64,000 nt of DNA from Bufo bufo (taxonomy: Eukaryota > Chordata > Amphibia > Anura > Bufonidae): contig NC_053393.1 in assembly GCF_905171765.1 (NCBI RefSeq), positions 187,205,921 through 187,269,920 on the forward strand, written 5' to 3'. Shown here in pieces: positions 9,728 through 20,279 of this stretch. The notes beneath the pieces are model-generated. The model was given only the letters and a program-made list of their open reading frames with translations. It searched no databases and was not told the DNA's origin. Within the stretch, counting starts at the first letter, position 1; the number at the start of each line of letters is the position of its first letter. The position numbers and the translations under genes were made by a program.

Positions 9728-10499
9728 TGGCAGTCTTCGGTTTTGGAAGAGATATATTGATGACTGCATCGGCATCTGGTATGGCACTGAAGAGGGATTA
9801 CTGGATTTTATTTTAGGTTTAAATTCCAATGAATGGAATATAAAATTCACTGCAGATATTAGTAAAACTGTCATCCATTTTCTTGATCTCGAGATCAGAT
9901 TGGAACAAAGCAAAATTGTAACTAAAACATATTTTAAACCAACCGACCGCAATGGGTACATAGATAGGAGCAGCTGCCACTATAAGCCCTGGTTATGTAA
10001 TGTACCGAAAGGTCAGTTAAAACGCATCAGAAGAAATTGTACCAATATTGAAGATTATGAGAATCAAAGCAGTATCATTGTAGATCGGTTCATTGAAAAG
10101 GGATATGAAAAGGAAATATTGTATGAACAAAGGGAAGAAATAAAATTAGATAAGGATAAAATAATTAATAAAAATAAGGACTCTAAAGAATATACAGAAT
10201 GCATGAGGGATAAATATCAATTTGCCTTTTCCACTTCTTATTCTACCATTTGCCCCCAGATTAGAAAAATTATACATCAGAACTGGAATGTGTTGAAAAA
10301 TGATCGCACTATTGGAGATCTTATTCCAAAAAAAACCCCTATTATTTTTAAAAGAGCCCCCACTGTTAGGAATTGTCTTGTACACAGTTTTGTGAAGGAT
10401 GTCCCTAGTACAACTAAATCCTGCAGTGTATTCACATGGTGCGGCTTTTGCCCCTGTTGCAAAAATCGCTCCAGGGAGGAGAAGAAAAAATCTAAATAA
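9728..10499 (+). pseudogene. Penelope-like RT, 3' part in inverted short copy
   Basis: The open frame begins at the inversion junction with GSLRFWKRYIDDCIGIWYG, i.e. just before the catalytic YIDD, and runs to the Cys cluster CGFCPCC. It is almost identical to residues 367-619 of the long copy (for example AEEG becomes TEEG, KKKPII becomes KKTPII). Motifs A and B are missing, so it cannot be an active polymerase. It ends SREEKKKSK-stop, different from the long copy because the A-rich spacer reads tctaaat rather than taaaaaat. Confidence 0.9.
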
Positions 10500-10507
10500 A
10501 AGAGATT

Positions 10508-10897
10508 GTGTCCACCTCTAAAGCAACTGTTTTAAAGATAAAGGGAAATATTTCTTGTGAGACTAAGGGAGTCATCTATATGTTGGAGTGCCCTTGCGGG
10601 CTCCAATATATAGGCAGGACTCTAAGGAAGTTGAAAGTACGGGTGTCAGAGCATATTAGAAATATAAAAAAGGGTTTGGAGACACATTGTGTCTCTGCCC
10701 ATTTTAAGAGAGTTCATCATAAAAACCCCAGTGGTTTGAAATTTTGCGGTATAGAAATGGTTAAACAACATTGGCGAGGTGGCAATCCCGCCACACAAAT
10801 TAATAAGAAAGATGCGCAGTGGATATTTGAGATGGATACCTTACAGCCACAAGGATTAAACATCGAGTGGGACATAAAAGCAGTCTGTATGGCTTGA
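10508..10897 (+). pseudogene. Penelope-like GIY-YIG endonuclease, intact domain, short copy
   Basis: Endonuclease module with an undisturbed C-terminus. GVIYMLECPCGLQYIGRT and VRVSEH are as in the long copy, and the frame continues through INKKDAQWIFEMDTL to the end GLNIEWDIKAVCMA. It shows what the native end of the protein looks like and that the 4-nt insertion in the long copy is a mutation. Here the domain is out of frame with the preceding RT remnant (spacer length differs by one base) and has no real start codon of its own (GTG), so it is a fragment rather than a gene. Confidence 0.85.
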
Positions 10898-11176
10898 TCT
10901 GTTTGATACCTTTTCTGTTTTATACCTCTAATTTTTATTGATAATTTTATATTTTTATATTTTTATACATATATGTTTTTAAACAATTCATACATGTGTA
11001 TTTATTATACTTAGATGTTATTGTGTTTTTATGTGAAATTTTATGTTTGTTTTAATGCACATTCTATGTTTGACATTTGACATTTTGATTGACATGTTAC
11101 TGATTACGGAAGCCCGTTTCAGTTCCGGGGTGGAAGGTTACTTCTACTCGCGGTTTGTAGTGGCTTGTATACCGCA

Positions 11177-11213
11177 GCCCCTGAAGAAGCGAACAGCGAA
11201 ACCCGGGTCGGGC
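11177..11213 (+). ncRNA. Hammerhead-like ribozyme motif, short-copy 3' region
   Basis: Plus-strand counterpart of 5937-5973: GCCC (11177-11180), CUGAAGA (11181-11187), stem-loop, GAAA (11198-11201), C-CCGG-G, then GUC with predicted cleavage after 11209, and GGGC (11210-11213) closing stem I. Its presence in both arms fits the pseudo-LTR location described for hammerheads in Penelope-like elements. An extra A after the CUGAAGA box departs from the canonical core. Confidence 0.45.
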
Positions 11214-11710
11214 ATTTCTATGTGCAAGTTTTGTATCTTATTGATTGTAAGTACAATAAATTCCTCACCTTTGAAGATACCGAGGGTATTGCACCATTTG
11301 TCTTATTCCTTTTGAAGGTCCGGTGTTTGGATTCAGTGGTTGGATTCCCAGCACGAGATCTGTGGACCAGCACGAGGTGTTTGAGCTCAATACGTATCTG
11401 CTTCCTCTAATTGGGTTCGGTGCTTGGCTAAAGTTATTTGAGACTCACTACACTATCTACGGACCAGTAGTAGGAGAATTCTCACCATCTCCGCATGAAC
11501 AATAGGGTTCAGCGAATTTTATCTCTGGTAACTGGATGAGTTTCATAATTTACCGTATTTGCAGAAGTTTATCACTGACATTTATTGTTTATTTAGAGCG
11601 CGGTTCCCGCACCTTCTGTTTTTAGCTATTTAGGAGACTGAACCTACTCCCTTAAGGGCACCGCTGCTGTTGTCCATTACTTCCATACCAGATAACACTA
11701 TTTATTTGTT

Positions 11711-12345
11711 AATTCTAAGCATGTTTGGAGGAAACAAGGCACTGCTCAATGCTTTCTCAATACCATCCCTACAGTGAAGCCTGGTGGTGGCAGTATCATG
11801 CTGTGTTGTTTTTTTTTTACGGCTAGGATGGTTAGGGTTGAGGGAAAGCTGAATGGACCAAAGTACACTGAAATTCTTAATGAAAACCTGATCCAGAATA
11901 CTCTGGACCTCAGACTGGTTCTAATGTTTACCTTCGAAAAAGACAATGACCCTAAGCAGACAGCCAAGACACCACAGGAGTGGCTTAGGGAAAACTCTGC
12001 TATTGTTCGAGAGTGACCTCAATGACTCAATTGAACATCTCTAGAGAAACACAAAAATGGCTGTCCACGGACAGTCCCTATCCAACCTGACAGACCTTGA
12101 GAGGTTCTGCGGAGAAAAAAAGACAGAAAATATCCAAATCTAGGTGTGCAAACCTTGGAGCATCATACCCAAGAAAACTAAAGGGTAATATCGCTGCCAA
12201 AGGGGCTTCAACTAAGTACTGAGCAGAGTCTGAATACTTAAGTAAATGGAAAATTTTAGCTTTTCCTTTTCAATAAATTACCAAAGATATTGAAAATTCT
12301 GTTCTTACTTTCTCATTATGAGGTATTGAGTGCAGAATAATGAGG
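11711..12345 (+). pseudogene. Tc1-like transposase, 3' half (broken)
   Basis: Continuation of the Tc1-like relic at 5125-5526 after the Penelope-like insertion. Readable in mixed frames: 'KPGGGSIMLCCFF' (the conserved GGGS..W segment), 'KDNDPKQTAKTPQEWL' (decayed QDNDPKHTA, holding the second catalytic Asp) and 'NDSIEHL'. It is followed by the usual Tc1 3' flank 'gcagagtctgaatacttaag'. Multiple frame breaks. The first 12 bases are the target duplication. Confidence 0.88.
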
Positions 12346-13089
12346 AACAATTATATATTTTTTTCAAATTAATAGTATTTTCATCCTCTTCTATTTAGGG
12401 AACAAAAGCCAAAAAAATACAATTCCCACATGTGTAAAGAACAAATGTCACTAAAAATGCCATAAAAAAGCATATGATTCAAACAACTGCATGCGTTTTG
12501 AACTGCATTTTTTTCCACTGGTTAAAAAACACTAGACGAAAATCATGTATAACGGGGTCCTTAGGATGTTGCCACACATACTGTACAGTAGGCATTAAAG
12601 AACACCTGACTTGGTCAGCATTTTTGTTGGTGTTTTTTTAGACATTTTTTACCATATAGTGTTTTACCACCAGCCATTTTTAATTGCAGTTTGTACGCCT
12701 TGCATTTTTCATAGAAAATTATCTACACACATGAAATGTCACTTCCTCTATAGAGTGGTATGGGGAAAATACAATGGTACATTGACCCAAAAAATGCACT
12801 CAGGAATAATAAAAATGGCACCAAAAATTGTGTGTGCTGTGATTTTCATTTTCCATACACTTCAACGTAGCATCTAGAGCTGGTATTTTTTGCTCAAAAT
12901 TCTGCAAAAAATGTCAGAAAAGAAAAAATACAGACTCTGACATTTCGCCGATGTTCTTCAATAAATTCTATTCTTTCTGAATTAATTTGTTATCTGGTAT
13001 ACCTAGGCCACTAATCTTATGCATCCCACTTGGTAGCCCATTCTCAGTGTGAAGGCTTGGAACTTAAACTTCAGGGAGAGTGCAGAGAG
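12346..13089. other. No gene recognised, AT-rich
   Basis: No coding signal or clear repeat ends. Several short open frames on both strands have random composition. Confidence 0.5.
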
Positions 13090-13300
13090 AGGGTATCAAT
13101 GTGCGTATTATGTTCTAGTGCACCCACATTCATAATTAATCCATTCTGTAGGTACTGTGCCATCAGTATTACAGGCAGTTATAATTTATCGCTGTTTACA
13201 TCACTGTGAGGGGCACCAAGATTCATAGCTAATCCCTTCTGTAGCTGTGGAATTACTGCGTGTCAGTATTACAGGTTAATAAAAGTGTCAGGTCTAATTT
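13090..13300. repeat. Degenerate two-copy tandem repeat, about 110 bp
   Basis: The block 'cattcataattaatccattc..tcagtattacagg' (13129-13174) recurs as 'gattcatagctaatcccttc..tcagtattacagg' (13211-13276). Old duplication, non-coding. Confidence 0.5.
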
Positions 13301-13439
13301 AGCGCTGTGGACTTAACCATGTATTGCCCCAAGATACAAGTAGTGGCCCCATGACAGAGTAGGGAGAGTGGTGGCAACAACCATAACAAAAGTGACCCCA
13401 TGAAAGAGTGGAGAGGGGGGCAGCAGCACTGGCAGTAAG

Positions 13440-13720
13440 GCTGTGTTAACATCACTGTTTATGTTTCGGTTCTTCTGATCCGTCAGAATAACATAAAACA
13501 AAAAAAAACAATCCTGTATTTTTTCAGACAGTCGGTGTTTTGCATCCGTACTTGATCAGTAATTGTAAGTAAAAAAAAAGATTGGGTCTAAAACAGAGAT
13601 AAAATGTAACGGAATTATTTGCATCGCATCTGTGTTTTGGACCCACTCCTGCTTTTGGCTTACAAATTCTGATCAAATACTGATGCAAAACACTGACCAA
13701 ACGCTGACTAAAAGAACGTA
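13440..13720. repeat. Old fold-back (MITE-like) sequence
   Basis: 'tttgcatccgtacttgatca..attgtaag' near 13540 is matched in inverted form by 'cttacaaattctgatcaaat..gatgcaaaa' near 13660. Composition and layout resemble the 'ccgtcag/ctgatgcaaaac' fold-back families. Ends are not sharp. Confidence 0.45.
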
Positions 13721-14064
13721 TTAGCTACAATAAATTTTGGTCGAGTTGGTGGAGTTATTTGTATGGTTCATTCCAATAACCAACAACACTCCTCCCGTAT
13801 TGCAATAATCCAGCTGCCATGTTTCATCCATCCAGCAAGTTTGGCCCATCTGATTTTAACCTAATACAAGGAGTTATTTGCGCGTCCAACTTCCTGGAGG
13901 GCCAAGTGGCATTCAGTACTAACTGTTCTGTCATGCCCTTACATGTCCAGGGCTGCACATGCACTGCACTGAAGCGATCACCATGTGTCTACCCTTTGCC
14001 AACAGGTGCGGGTTAGCCACTCAACTTTGTTTGTCATAGGGATTGAGGATTGTAATACTGGAGC

Positions 14065-14165
14065 AGACTAATTTATTTTGTAAAAGACTAATTTATTCCC
14101 TAAAAGACTAATTTTTTTGTTACAAGACTAATGCTTTTGCTAATAGAATAATTATTCTGACAAAA
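14065..14165. repeat. Short tandem repeat, about 22-25 bp units
   Basis: 'aaaagactaatttattttgt'-type unit repeated about four times with variation ('aaaagactaatttattccct', 'caagactaatgcttttgct'). Confidence 0.6.
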
Positions 14166-14284
14166 AAGATGATCAACTCGTGGGCAACTCTGCTGTGTGA
14201 AGAATCAATTTATTTGCACTGCCCACAGGATTTTAAATAAGACCTCTCTGTAACACTAAATCACTAAAACTGGCTAACAGAAGC

Positions 14285-14560
14285 GATTAAATATCAATGT
14301 GGACACGTCACAAACAGTAGAATGAGAGAGGTGTATCATCCCAAATTGTGAATCAGGGCCTAATAGAATTGTTTATCTATTAATTAATGTGGACATGTCA
14401 CAAATAGTAGAATGAGACACGTGTATCATCCCAATTTGTGAATCAGGGCCTAATAGAATTGCTTATCTATTGATTAATGTGGACATGTCACAAATAGTAG
14501 AATGAGACACGTGTATCATCCCAAATTGTGAACCAGGGCCTATCTATTAATCAATGTATC
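14285..14560. repeat. Tandem repeat, about 107 bp, 2.6 copies
   Basis: The unit begins 'aatgtggacatgtcacaaat' and includes 'gtgtatcatcccaa' and 'cagggcctaatagaat'. Copies start near 14296, 14385 and 14476. The last is cut short and runs directly into another tandem pair. Confidence 0.8.
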
Positions 14561-14795
14561 TATAACAGATTAAGTATTAATGGTGCAGCAAGTGAACTAA
14601 ATAAATGTGCCTATATATTAGAGTGCCTGTTGATACTGAGTCTGATGCACAGTAAGCCTATGTATAACAGAACAAATCAAGTATAAATGGCACAGCAGAT
14701 GAGCTAGATAAACGCGCCTATATATTAGACCATCTTTTGACAATGAGTTTGAAGCACAGTAAGTCTATATATAACAGAACAGATTAAGAATTAAC
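14561..14795. repeat. Tandem pair, about 120 bp
   Basis: 'aacagattaagtattaatgg' followed by 'gcctatatattaga' and 'gcacagtaag' occurs twice (from about 14566 and 14677), with a third truncated start at 14772. Divergence between copies is about 15 percent by eye. Confidence 0.7.
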
Positions 14796-15241
14796 AAGAT
14801 ACACAGGGAGATACACAGGGCGATAGTCACCCTATGCTCTCCCTACATTGTTAAAAACTCTCCCTAAGATCTCCCTACACTGTCCCTGCACTTTCCCTAT
14901 CAATATTCCAGCTTTCTAACACACTGTCCCTAGCGCTTGCTATGTCTCTCCCTACACTCAGTTCACAGTGGAATGGCAATGACTGCATGGGATGAGGATT
15001 TTATAGGGTTGTGATATCACAGGGGATGGCTATCTGCTGAATAGCTGGCTGCATGTCATTATGGGTCATATCGCGTTCCCGGCTTCTTACTGTACTTTCA
15101 CTTTGTAACACATGTAGGAAAAAAATGATTTAATGATTTGTTACCACTAAGTTCAAGGAAATTCAGATTTGTGGTAAATTCATTTTTTCCTGAAATTCGG
15201 ATCAAAGTCAATTCTTCTCACTTTGATTCGCTCAACACTAG
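14796..15241. mobile_element. Right end of an unclassified DNA element
   Basis: A C/T-rich stretch with repeated 'ctccctaca' motifs (14840-14960) is followed by a terminus 'tttgattcgctcaacacta' at 15240. This is the inverted form of the 'tagagttgagcgaac' type left end seen at 16822 and 52823, so the stretch is likely the right part of a related non-autonomous element that also holds the 107- and 120-bp repeats. The left end was not found. Confidence 0.5.
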
Positions 15242-16821
15242 CTAAAAGAATCAAAGTATAGGTTGTGCTCACTATATAAAATGCAGTTATTTATACTGGC
15301 TGGTGCAGAGTACTAATTTATCTCCAGTTTGGCTGAAAGCTCACCTAGGGTTTTTGTGGATGCAATACCAGTCAAAATAATGGACAGGTGTGGCGCTATT
15401 TTTAAGAAAAATACGTTTTTTCTTATCCTATACATCACTTTTAAGTTTTAATCCTTATTATTGGAGACAAGGATTTCATTTTAAACATTGATATTGGACT
15501 ATAAATCAGTCAGAACTGAGCAATAGAAGTTGATTCCCAGGAAGAGATTTGAAGAGAGCAGGGAGTGGATGTAGCTGATGCAGCGAGGCTATTTGTTTTT
15601 GAGACAGCAGGAACATGTGTGGAAGAGAGTTTCAGAGAAAAAACTGAAAAATTGAAGAGACGCCAAGTAGTGGAGCATCATCAGAATATTTGTCACAGAG
15701 CTTCCAAGTTGGTGGGTTAGTTATTGGTGTTTTCAGATCTGGAGAGTGTGGAGCTAAAGAGTCTTCAAGATTGGATCAGCAACAGGAGGCACCTGGTTTG
15801 TCAAGGCTGCAAATTAAGTGGAAAGACTATCACAAGATTACTTGGTCCTAGTACTAGTGTGAGTATGATAGAGAAACTTTAGTTATATTCCCTATTCCTG
15901 ATCAGTTATTAGCCTGTTGTTAACTGTATTGTTGTTTGGTTGGTTTTGTTGTAAGATCCATGCATTTTAAGTAGGTGGATTTGTTCTGTAAAAAGTCTGG
16001 TCTCTTTTTGATCCTCACCAAGATAATAACTCACCCACATGCCACATTACAGCTTGGAGTTGCAAGCAGGGTATCATACCAGCATGAATAATGAAGGAGC
16101 AATATCTATCTCTAGCCATGCCTATCCTATGATACTTTGAGAGTCCTCCTAAGCCGCCTACTAAAGTTCAGTGGTACTAACTTGTTGAGAACTGGCAAAC
16201 ATGAGTAGAAGATAATGCCAGTTATCCTAGTGGGGAAGGGATGAGAACAGTGATGTGGCCCAGGAGGAGTGAGAGTGGAGGATCAGGGTGGTAGTGGCTT
16301 TGGCCACAACAATTTATTACAGTAGCTATCCTCTCATATGTGGCCTGATGGTAGTGGGGTACCCTTGATGTTGTAGGTTTTGTGCGGGTGCCTGGCAGGA
16401 AATGTAGGGTGCTATTGCAAGCATATGGTTTAGGAGTCAAAAAAACAGGGCAGAGGTGGAAGAATAAACCTCTCTCTTGTGCAAAATGAGTATTGTAGTA
16501 TAGCCAACAACAATGAATAACTGTTTCATATGTGCACAGTGCAAATCCTTTCCCCAGATAATGAGATATGGATGCTGGCAAAGCTGTGAGTTATGGCACT
16601 CTTTGTACACTATCCTGCTAAAGTCTCTCTGGGTAGAATCTATGGTGGGTAACAGTACCTTAACAATAATAGTTGTAGCGTCCTCTGTGGAATACAGGGT
16701 TTTGAATGAATACCTGTCCAGGATGTGTCTGAATGAGTAGGGTGTCTTATTGTTGTCCCTCACTTCAGCAAAGTCTGAATAGCCGCAGTAGCAGGTTACC
16801 TTGTGAATTACTATCCTTGAC
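15242..16821. other. No gene recognised
   Basis: Ordinary-looking unique sequence. Two overlapping minus-strand open frames (16222-16581 and 16437-16763) have no recognisable domain. No repeat ends seen. Confidence 0.5.
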
Positions 16822-17339
16822 TAGAGTTGAGCGGACACCTGGATGTTCGGGTTTGGCAAGTTCGGCCAAACTTGAAAAAAAAGTTCGGGTTCGGGACCCA
16901 AACTTGACCCGAACTTGACCCCGAACCCCATTGAAGTCAATGGGGACCCGAACTTTTGGCCACTAAAATGGCTCTAAAACAGTCCTGGAAAGGGCTAGAG
17001 GGCTGCAAAATGAATCAAAATGTGCTTAAGAGCATGACAACTGTTCTGCAAACAAATGTGGATAGGGAAATGACTTAAAATAACATAAAATACTGAAAAA
17101 TTAAAAATAACAATCTAGATCTAGGAGTAGGAGGCTGAGGAGGCGGTGGATGGGTGGATGTGGCGGTGTAGGTTGACGTTGCGGTGTAGGTGGAAGCGGC
17201 GGTGAAGGAGGAATAGGTAGCCAACACTGATTTGTGTTATTTTTTATTTTTAAATTGGGGTATCCCCCAAAATATTGGGACATATAACAAAATAAAACAA
17301 AGAATAAGTGCACTTGAGTACAAGAATGGATGGTTGAGG

Positions 17340-17695
17340 CTGGTATGAATGTCTATTCTGCACAAGGTACGGACAAGTCCTGTGGGATCCATGCCTGGTT
17401 CATTTTAATAAACGTAAGCTTGTCACTCTATACACTGCCTGCAGGGCAGGTCAGCACCTCCAAGGCTGACAAAGCTTTTCCACATTTTGGCCATGCTAAC
17501 CCTGCCTTCTCAGGTGCTGGTGGTGCCCCAGCTGCGTTGACGACCTCTTCCTCCTCCTCTGCCTTCGCCTTGTGCTTCCACTGTGCCCCCGCTGTCAGGT
17601 GGGAATGCTATCATCAGCGTGAGCTTGTAGTCTCGCATCTTCCGATCAGTAACAGATGTTTTCACTAAATTTAGTTCCCTGTCAGCAATGGAGAG
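17340..17695 (-). pseudogene. hAT transposase C-terminal remnant (element A)
   Basis: Sequence parallel to 53467-54010 of element B with deletions: 'tcctgtgggatccatgcctg', 'cgtaagcttgtc', 'ggcaggtcagcacctccaag', 'ccacattttggccatgctaa', 'ctcctctgccttcgccttg'. On the minus strand this is the hAT C-terminal dimerisation region and the segment before it. Large internal deletions have removed most of the conserved SER..F motif, so no function remains. Confidence 0.75.
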
Positions 17696-17699
17696 CAGG

Positions 17700-19370
17700 G
17701 GTTCATTCACAGAAAAAGGGGGTTCATGTCACCCAGCAATAGAACAGAGGATTTTGAGAGATTTAGGCCCCTGTCACCCCGGCACAGCAGGGGTTCATTC
17801 ACGGCAAAAGGGGGTTCATGTCACCCAGCAATAGAACAGAGGATTTTGAGAGATTTAGGCCCCTGTCACCCCGGCACAGCAGGGGTTCATTCACGGCAAA
17901 AGGGGGTTCATGTCACCCAGCAATACAACAGAGGATTTTGAGAGATTTAGGCCCCAGTAACCCAGGCACAGGAGGGGTTCATTCACGGCAAAAGGGGGTT
18001 CATGTCACCCAGCAATAGAACAGAGGATTTTGAGATATTTAGGCCCCTGTCACCCAGGCACAGCAGGGGTTCATTCACGGCAAAAGGGGGTTCATGTCAC
18101 CCAGCAATAGAACAGAGGATTTTGAGAGATTTAGGCCCCTGTCACCCCGGCACAGCAGGGGTTCATTCACGGCAAAAGGGGGTTCATGTCACCCAGCAAT
18201 ACAACAGAGGATTTTGAGAGATTTAGGCCCCAGTAACCCAGGCACAGGAGGGGTTCATTCACGGCAAAAGGGGGTTCATGTCACCCAGCAATAGAACAGG
18301 ATTTTGAGAGATTTAGGCCCCTGTCACCCAGGCACAGCAGGGGTTCATTCACGGCAAAAGGGGGTTCATGTCACCCAGCAATAGAACAGAGGATTTTGAG
18401 AGATTTAGGCCCCTGTCACCCCGGCACAGCAGGGGTTCATTCACGGCAAAAGGGGGTTCATGTCACCCAGCAATACAACAGAGGATTTTGAGAGATTTAG
18501 GCCCCAGTAACCCAGGCACAGGAGGGGTTCATTCACGGCAAAAGGGGGTTCATGTCACCCAGCAATAGAACAGAGGATTTTTAAAGATTTAGGCCCCTGT
18601 CAGCAATGCAGAGAAGGGGTTCATTCACGGAAAAAGGGGTTTCATGTCACCCAGCAATACAACAGAGGATTTTGAGAGATTTAGGCCCCTGTCAGCAATG
18701 CAGAGCAGGGGTTCATTCACGGCAAAAGGGGGTTTGTGTCACCCAGCAATAGAACAGAGGATTTTGAGAGATTTAGGCCCCTGTCAGCAATGCAGAGCAG
18801 GGGTTCATTCACGGCAAAAGGGGGTTCATGTCACCCAGCAATAGAACAGACGATTTTGAGAGATTTAGGCCCCAGTCACCCAGGCACAGCAGGGGTTCAT
18901 TCACGGCAAAAAGGGGATCATGTCACCCAGCAATAAAACAGAGGATTTTGAGAGATTTAGGCCCCTGTCAGCAATGCAGAGCAGGGGTTCGTTCACGGCA
19001 AAAGGGGGTTCATGTCACCCAGCAATAGAACAGAGGATTTTGAGAGATTTAGGCCCCTGTCACCCAGGCACAGCAGGGGTTCATTCACGGCAAAAGGGGG
19101 TTCTTGTCAACCAGCAATACAACAGAGCATTTTGAGAGATGTAGGCCCCTGTCACCCAGGCACAGCAGGGGTTCATTCACGGCAAAAGGGGGTTCATGTC
19201 ACCCAGCAATAGAACAGACGATTTTGAGAGATTTAGGCCCCTTTCACCCAGGCACAGCAGGGGTTCATTCACGGCAAAAGGGGGTTCATGTCACCCAGCA
19301 ATACAACAGAGGATTTTGTGAGATTTAGGCCTCTGTCACTCAGGCACAGCAGGGGTTTGTATACGCCAAA
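17700..19370. repeat. Satellite array, 92-bp unit, about 18 copies
   Basis: The unit begins 'ggggttcattcacggcaaaa' and continues through 'gttcatgtcacccagcaata' and 'gattttgagagatttaggcc'. Starts fall every 92 bp (for example 17726, 17818, 18002, 18094), with one 90-bp unit near 18290. Two variant types alternate in blocks: 'cacccaggcacagc' and 'cagcaatgcagagc'; 'cagtaacccaggcacagg' marks another recurring variant at 276-bp spacing. Because 92 is not a multiple of 3, the many ~66-codon open frames are by-products. Confidence 0.97.
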
Positions 19371-19399
19371 AATGGTAAAATGTCACCCGACAATTGAAA

Positions 19400-19800
19400 A
19401 TAAGAATTTTATGCACCTATGCACATGTAATCACAGATGTGCAGTATATGAACAAAAGTTTTTTTTTCACCACAGTATCCTAAAAGCCTTATTTGTGGCC
19501 TAAATGTGACAGTCACCTATGCAAGTGTAATCACAGATGTGCAGTATATGAAAAAAGGGCTTTTTTAACAACAGTAACCTAATAGCCGTATTTGTGGCCA
19601 AATGTGACAGTCACCTATGCACGTGTAATCACAGATGTGCAGTATATGAAAAAAAGGTTTTTTTCACCACAGTATCCTAATAGCCATATTTGTGGCCTAA
19701 ATGTGACAGTCACCTATGCACATGTAATCACAGATGTGCACTATATGAAAAAAAAGGTTTTTTTAAGCACAGTAAGCAAAACTCTGTATTTATGGACTAG
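19400..19800. repeat. Second tandem array, about 100-bp unit, 4 copies
   Basis: The unit contains 'cacctatgcacatgtaatca', 'cagatgtgcagtatatgaa', a T-run, and 'atttgtggcctaaatgtgac'. Copies start near 19413, 19514, 19612 and 19711. It adjoins the 92-bp array directly. Confidence 0.9.
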
Positions 19801-20065
19801 CAGACATGCAGATAGATAGTGCTGGTGCGCTATCGTTGCATAAAATGACTGCCGATAAAAAAGTTATTTTTCAGCAGTAGCAGTAGTTGGCTCAGTGCAG
19901 GCTTAAAAAAATTGTGCACTGCACCCACAAAAGACATTTGATGTAGATCGATGAGAAAAATGCCAGTTCTTCAGAATATTTCTCCCTGATCTTACCCTGA
20001 CAGCAGCTGCAGCCTCTCCCTACACTAATCCGAGCAGAGTGACGGGTGGCGCTACGTGACTGCAG

Positions 20066-20170
20066 CTTAAATAGAAGCTGGGTCACATGCTGTAGTTGGC
20101 CAATCACAGCCATGCCAATAGTAGACATGGTTGTGATGGCGTTTTGGGGTAAGTAGTATGACGCTTGTTG
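20066..20170 (-). promoter_or_regulatory. Promoter-like block of element A
   Basis: On the minus strand a TATA-like tctatttaag (20075-20066) lies downstream of CCAAT-type boxes (gccaatca at about 20098-20105 in plus orientation). The same arrangement is conserved in element B at 63801-63910, where it points toward the transposase. Confidence 0.4.
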
Positions 20171-20279
20171 ATTTGCTGCTGTGCAGCCTTTCAAAAAGCG
20201 CCAAGAAAGCGCCGAACACCGAACCCGAACTTTTACGTAAATGTTCGGGTCCGGGTGCCGAAAAAAGTTCGGTACGATC

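Larger units (their letters stand above)
5527..11710. mobile_element. Penelope-like element, head-to-head inverted pair
   Basis: A 6.2 kb insertion built of two copies in opposite orientation. The long copy (minus strand, 9727 down to 5527) holds ORF1, reverse transcriptase, GIY-YIG endonuclease and 3' UTR. The shorter copy (plus strand, 9728-11710) starts inside the RT just before the YIDD motif and repeats the rest. The arms are near identical, and the right arm extends about 85 bp further at its 3' end. Penelope-like elements are known for such partial inverted or tandem copies. A single 12-bp target duplication flanks the pair, so it entered as one unit. The ORF1 frame is open up to the junction without an ATG, so the long copy is probably 5'-truncated. 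Confidence 0.9.
16822..20275. mobile_element. hAT-like element A, internally deleted, satellite-bearing
   Basis: The left end 'tagagttgagcggacacctg' and the subterminal cluster of ttcggg/cccgaa motifs match the left end of element B at 52823. The right part (19960-20270) matches 63680-63980 of B, including 'ggcgctacgtgac', 'cttaaataga' and 'ccgaacaccgaacccgaac'. Only a piece of the transposase 3' end remains (17340-17690). The rest is replaced by a 92-bp array and an about 100-bp array. The right terminus appears truncated, because the expected 'ttcgctca' end is absent. Confidence 0.8.

Noticed and set aside
15860..16090. Possible LTR or polyadenylated gene fragment
   Set aside because: No matching second LTR, primer-binding site or coding sequence could be found in the window.
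16222..16763. Minus-strand open frames of 119 and 108 codons
   Set aside because: They overlap in different frames, have no recognisable domain, and show no splice or conservation evidence.
17726..19328. Many overlapping plus-strand open frames of 66-74 codons
   Set aside because: They are produced by the 92-bp repeat, whose length is not a multiple of three; the predicted proteins simply repeat and no start or end context is conserved as a gene.
17700..19370. Possible CRISPR-like array
   Set aside because: Units are contiguous 92-bp repeats without unique spacers, in an evident vertebrate genome; it is a satellite.
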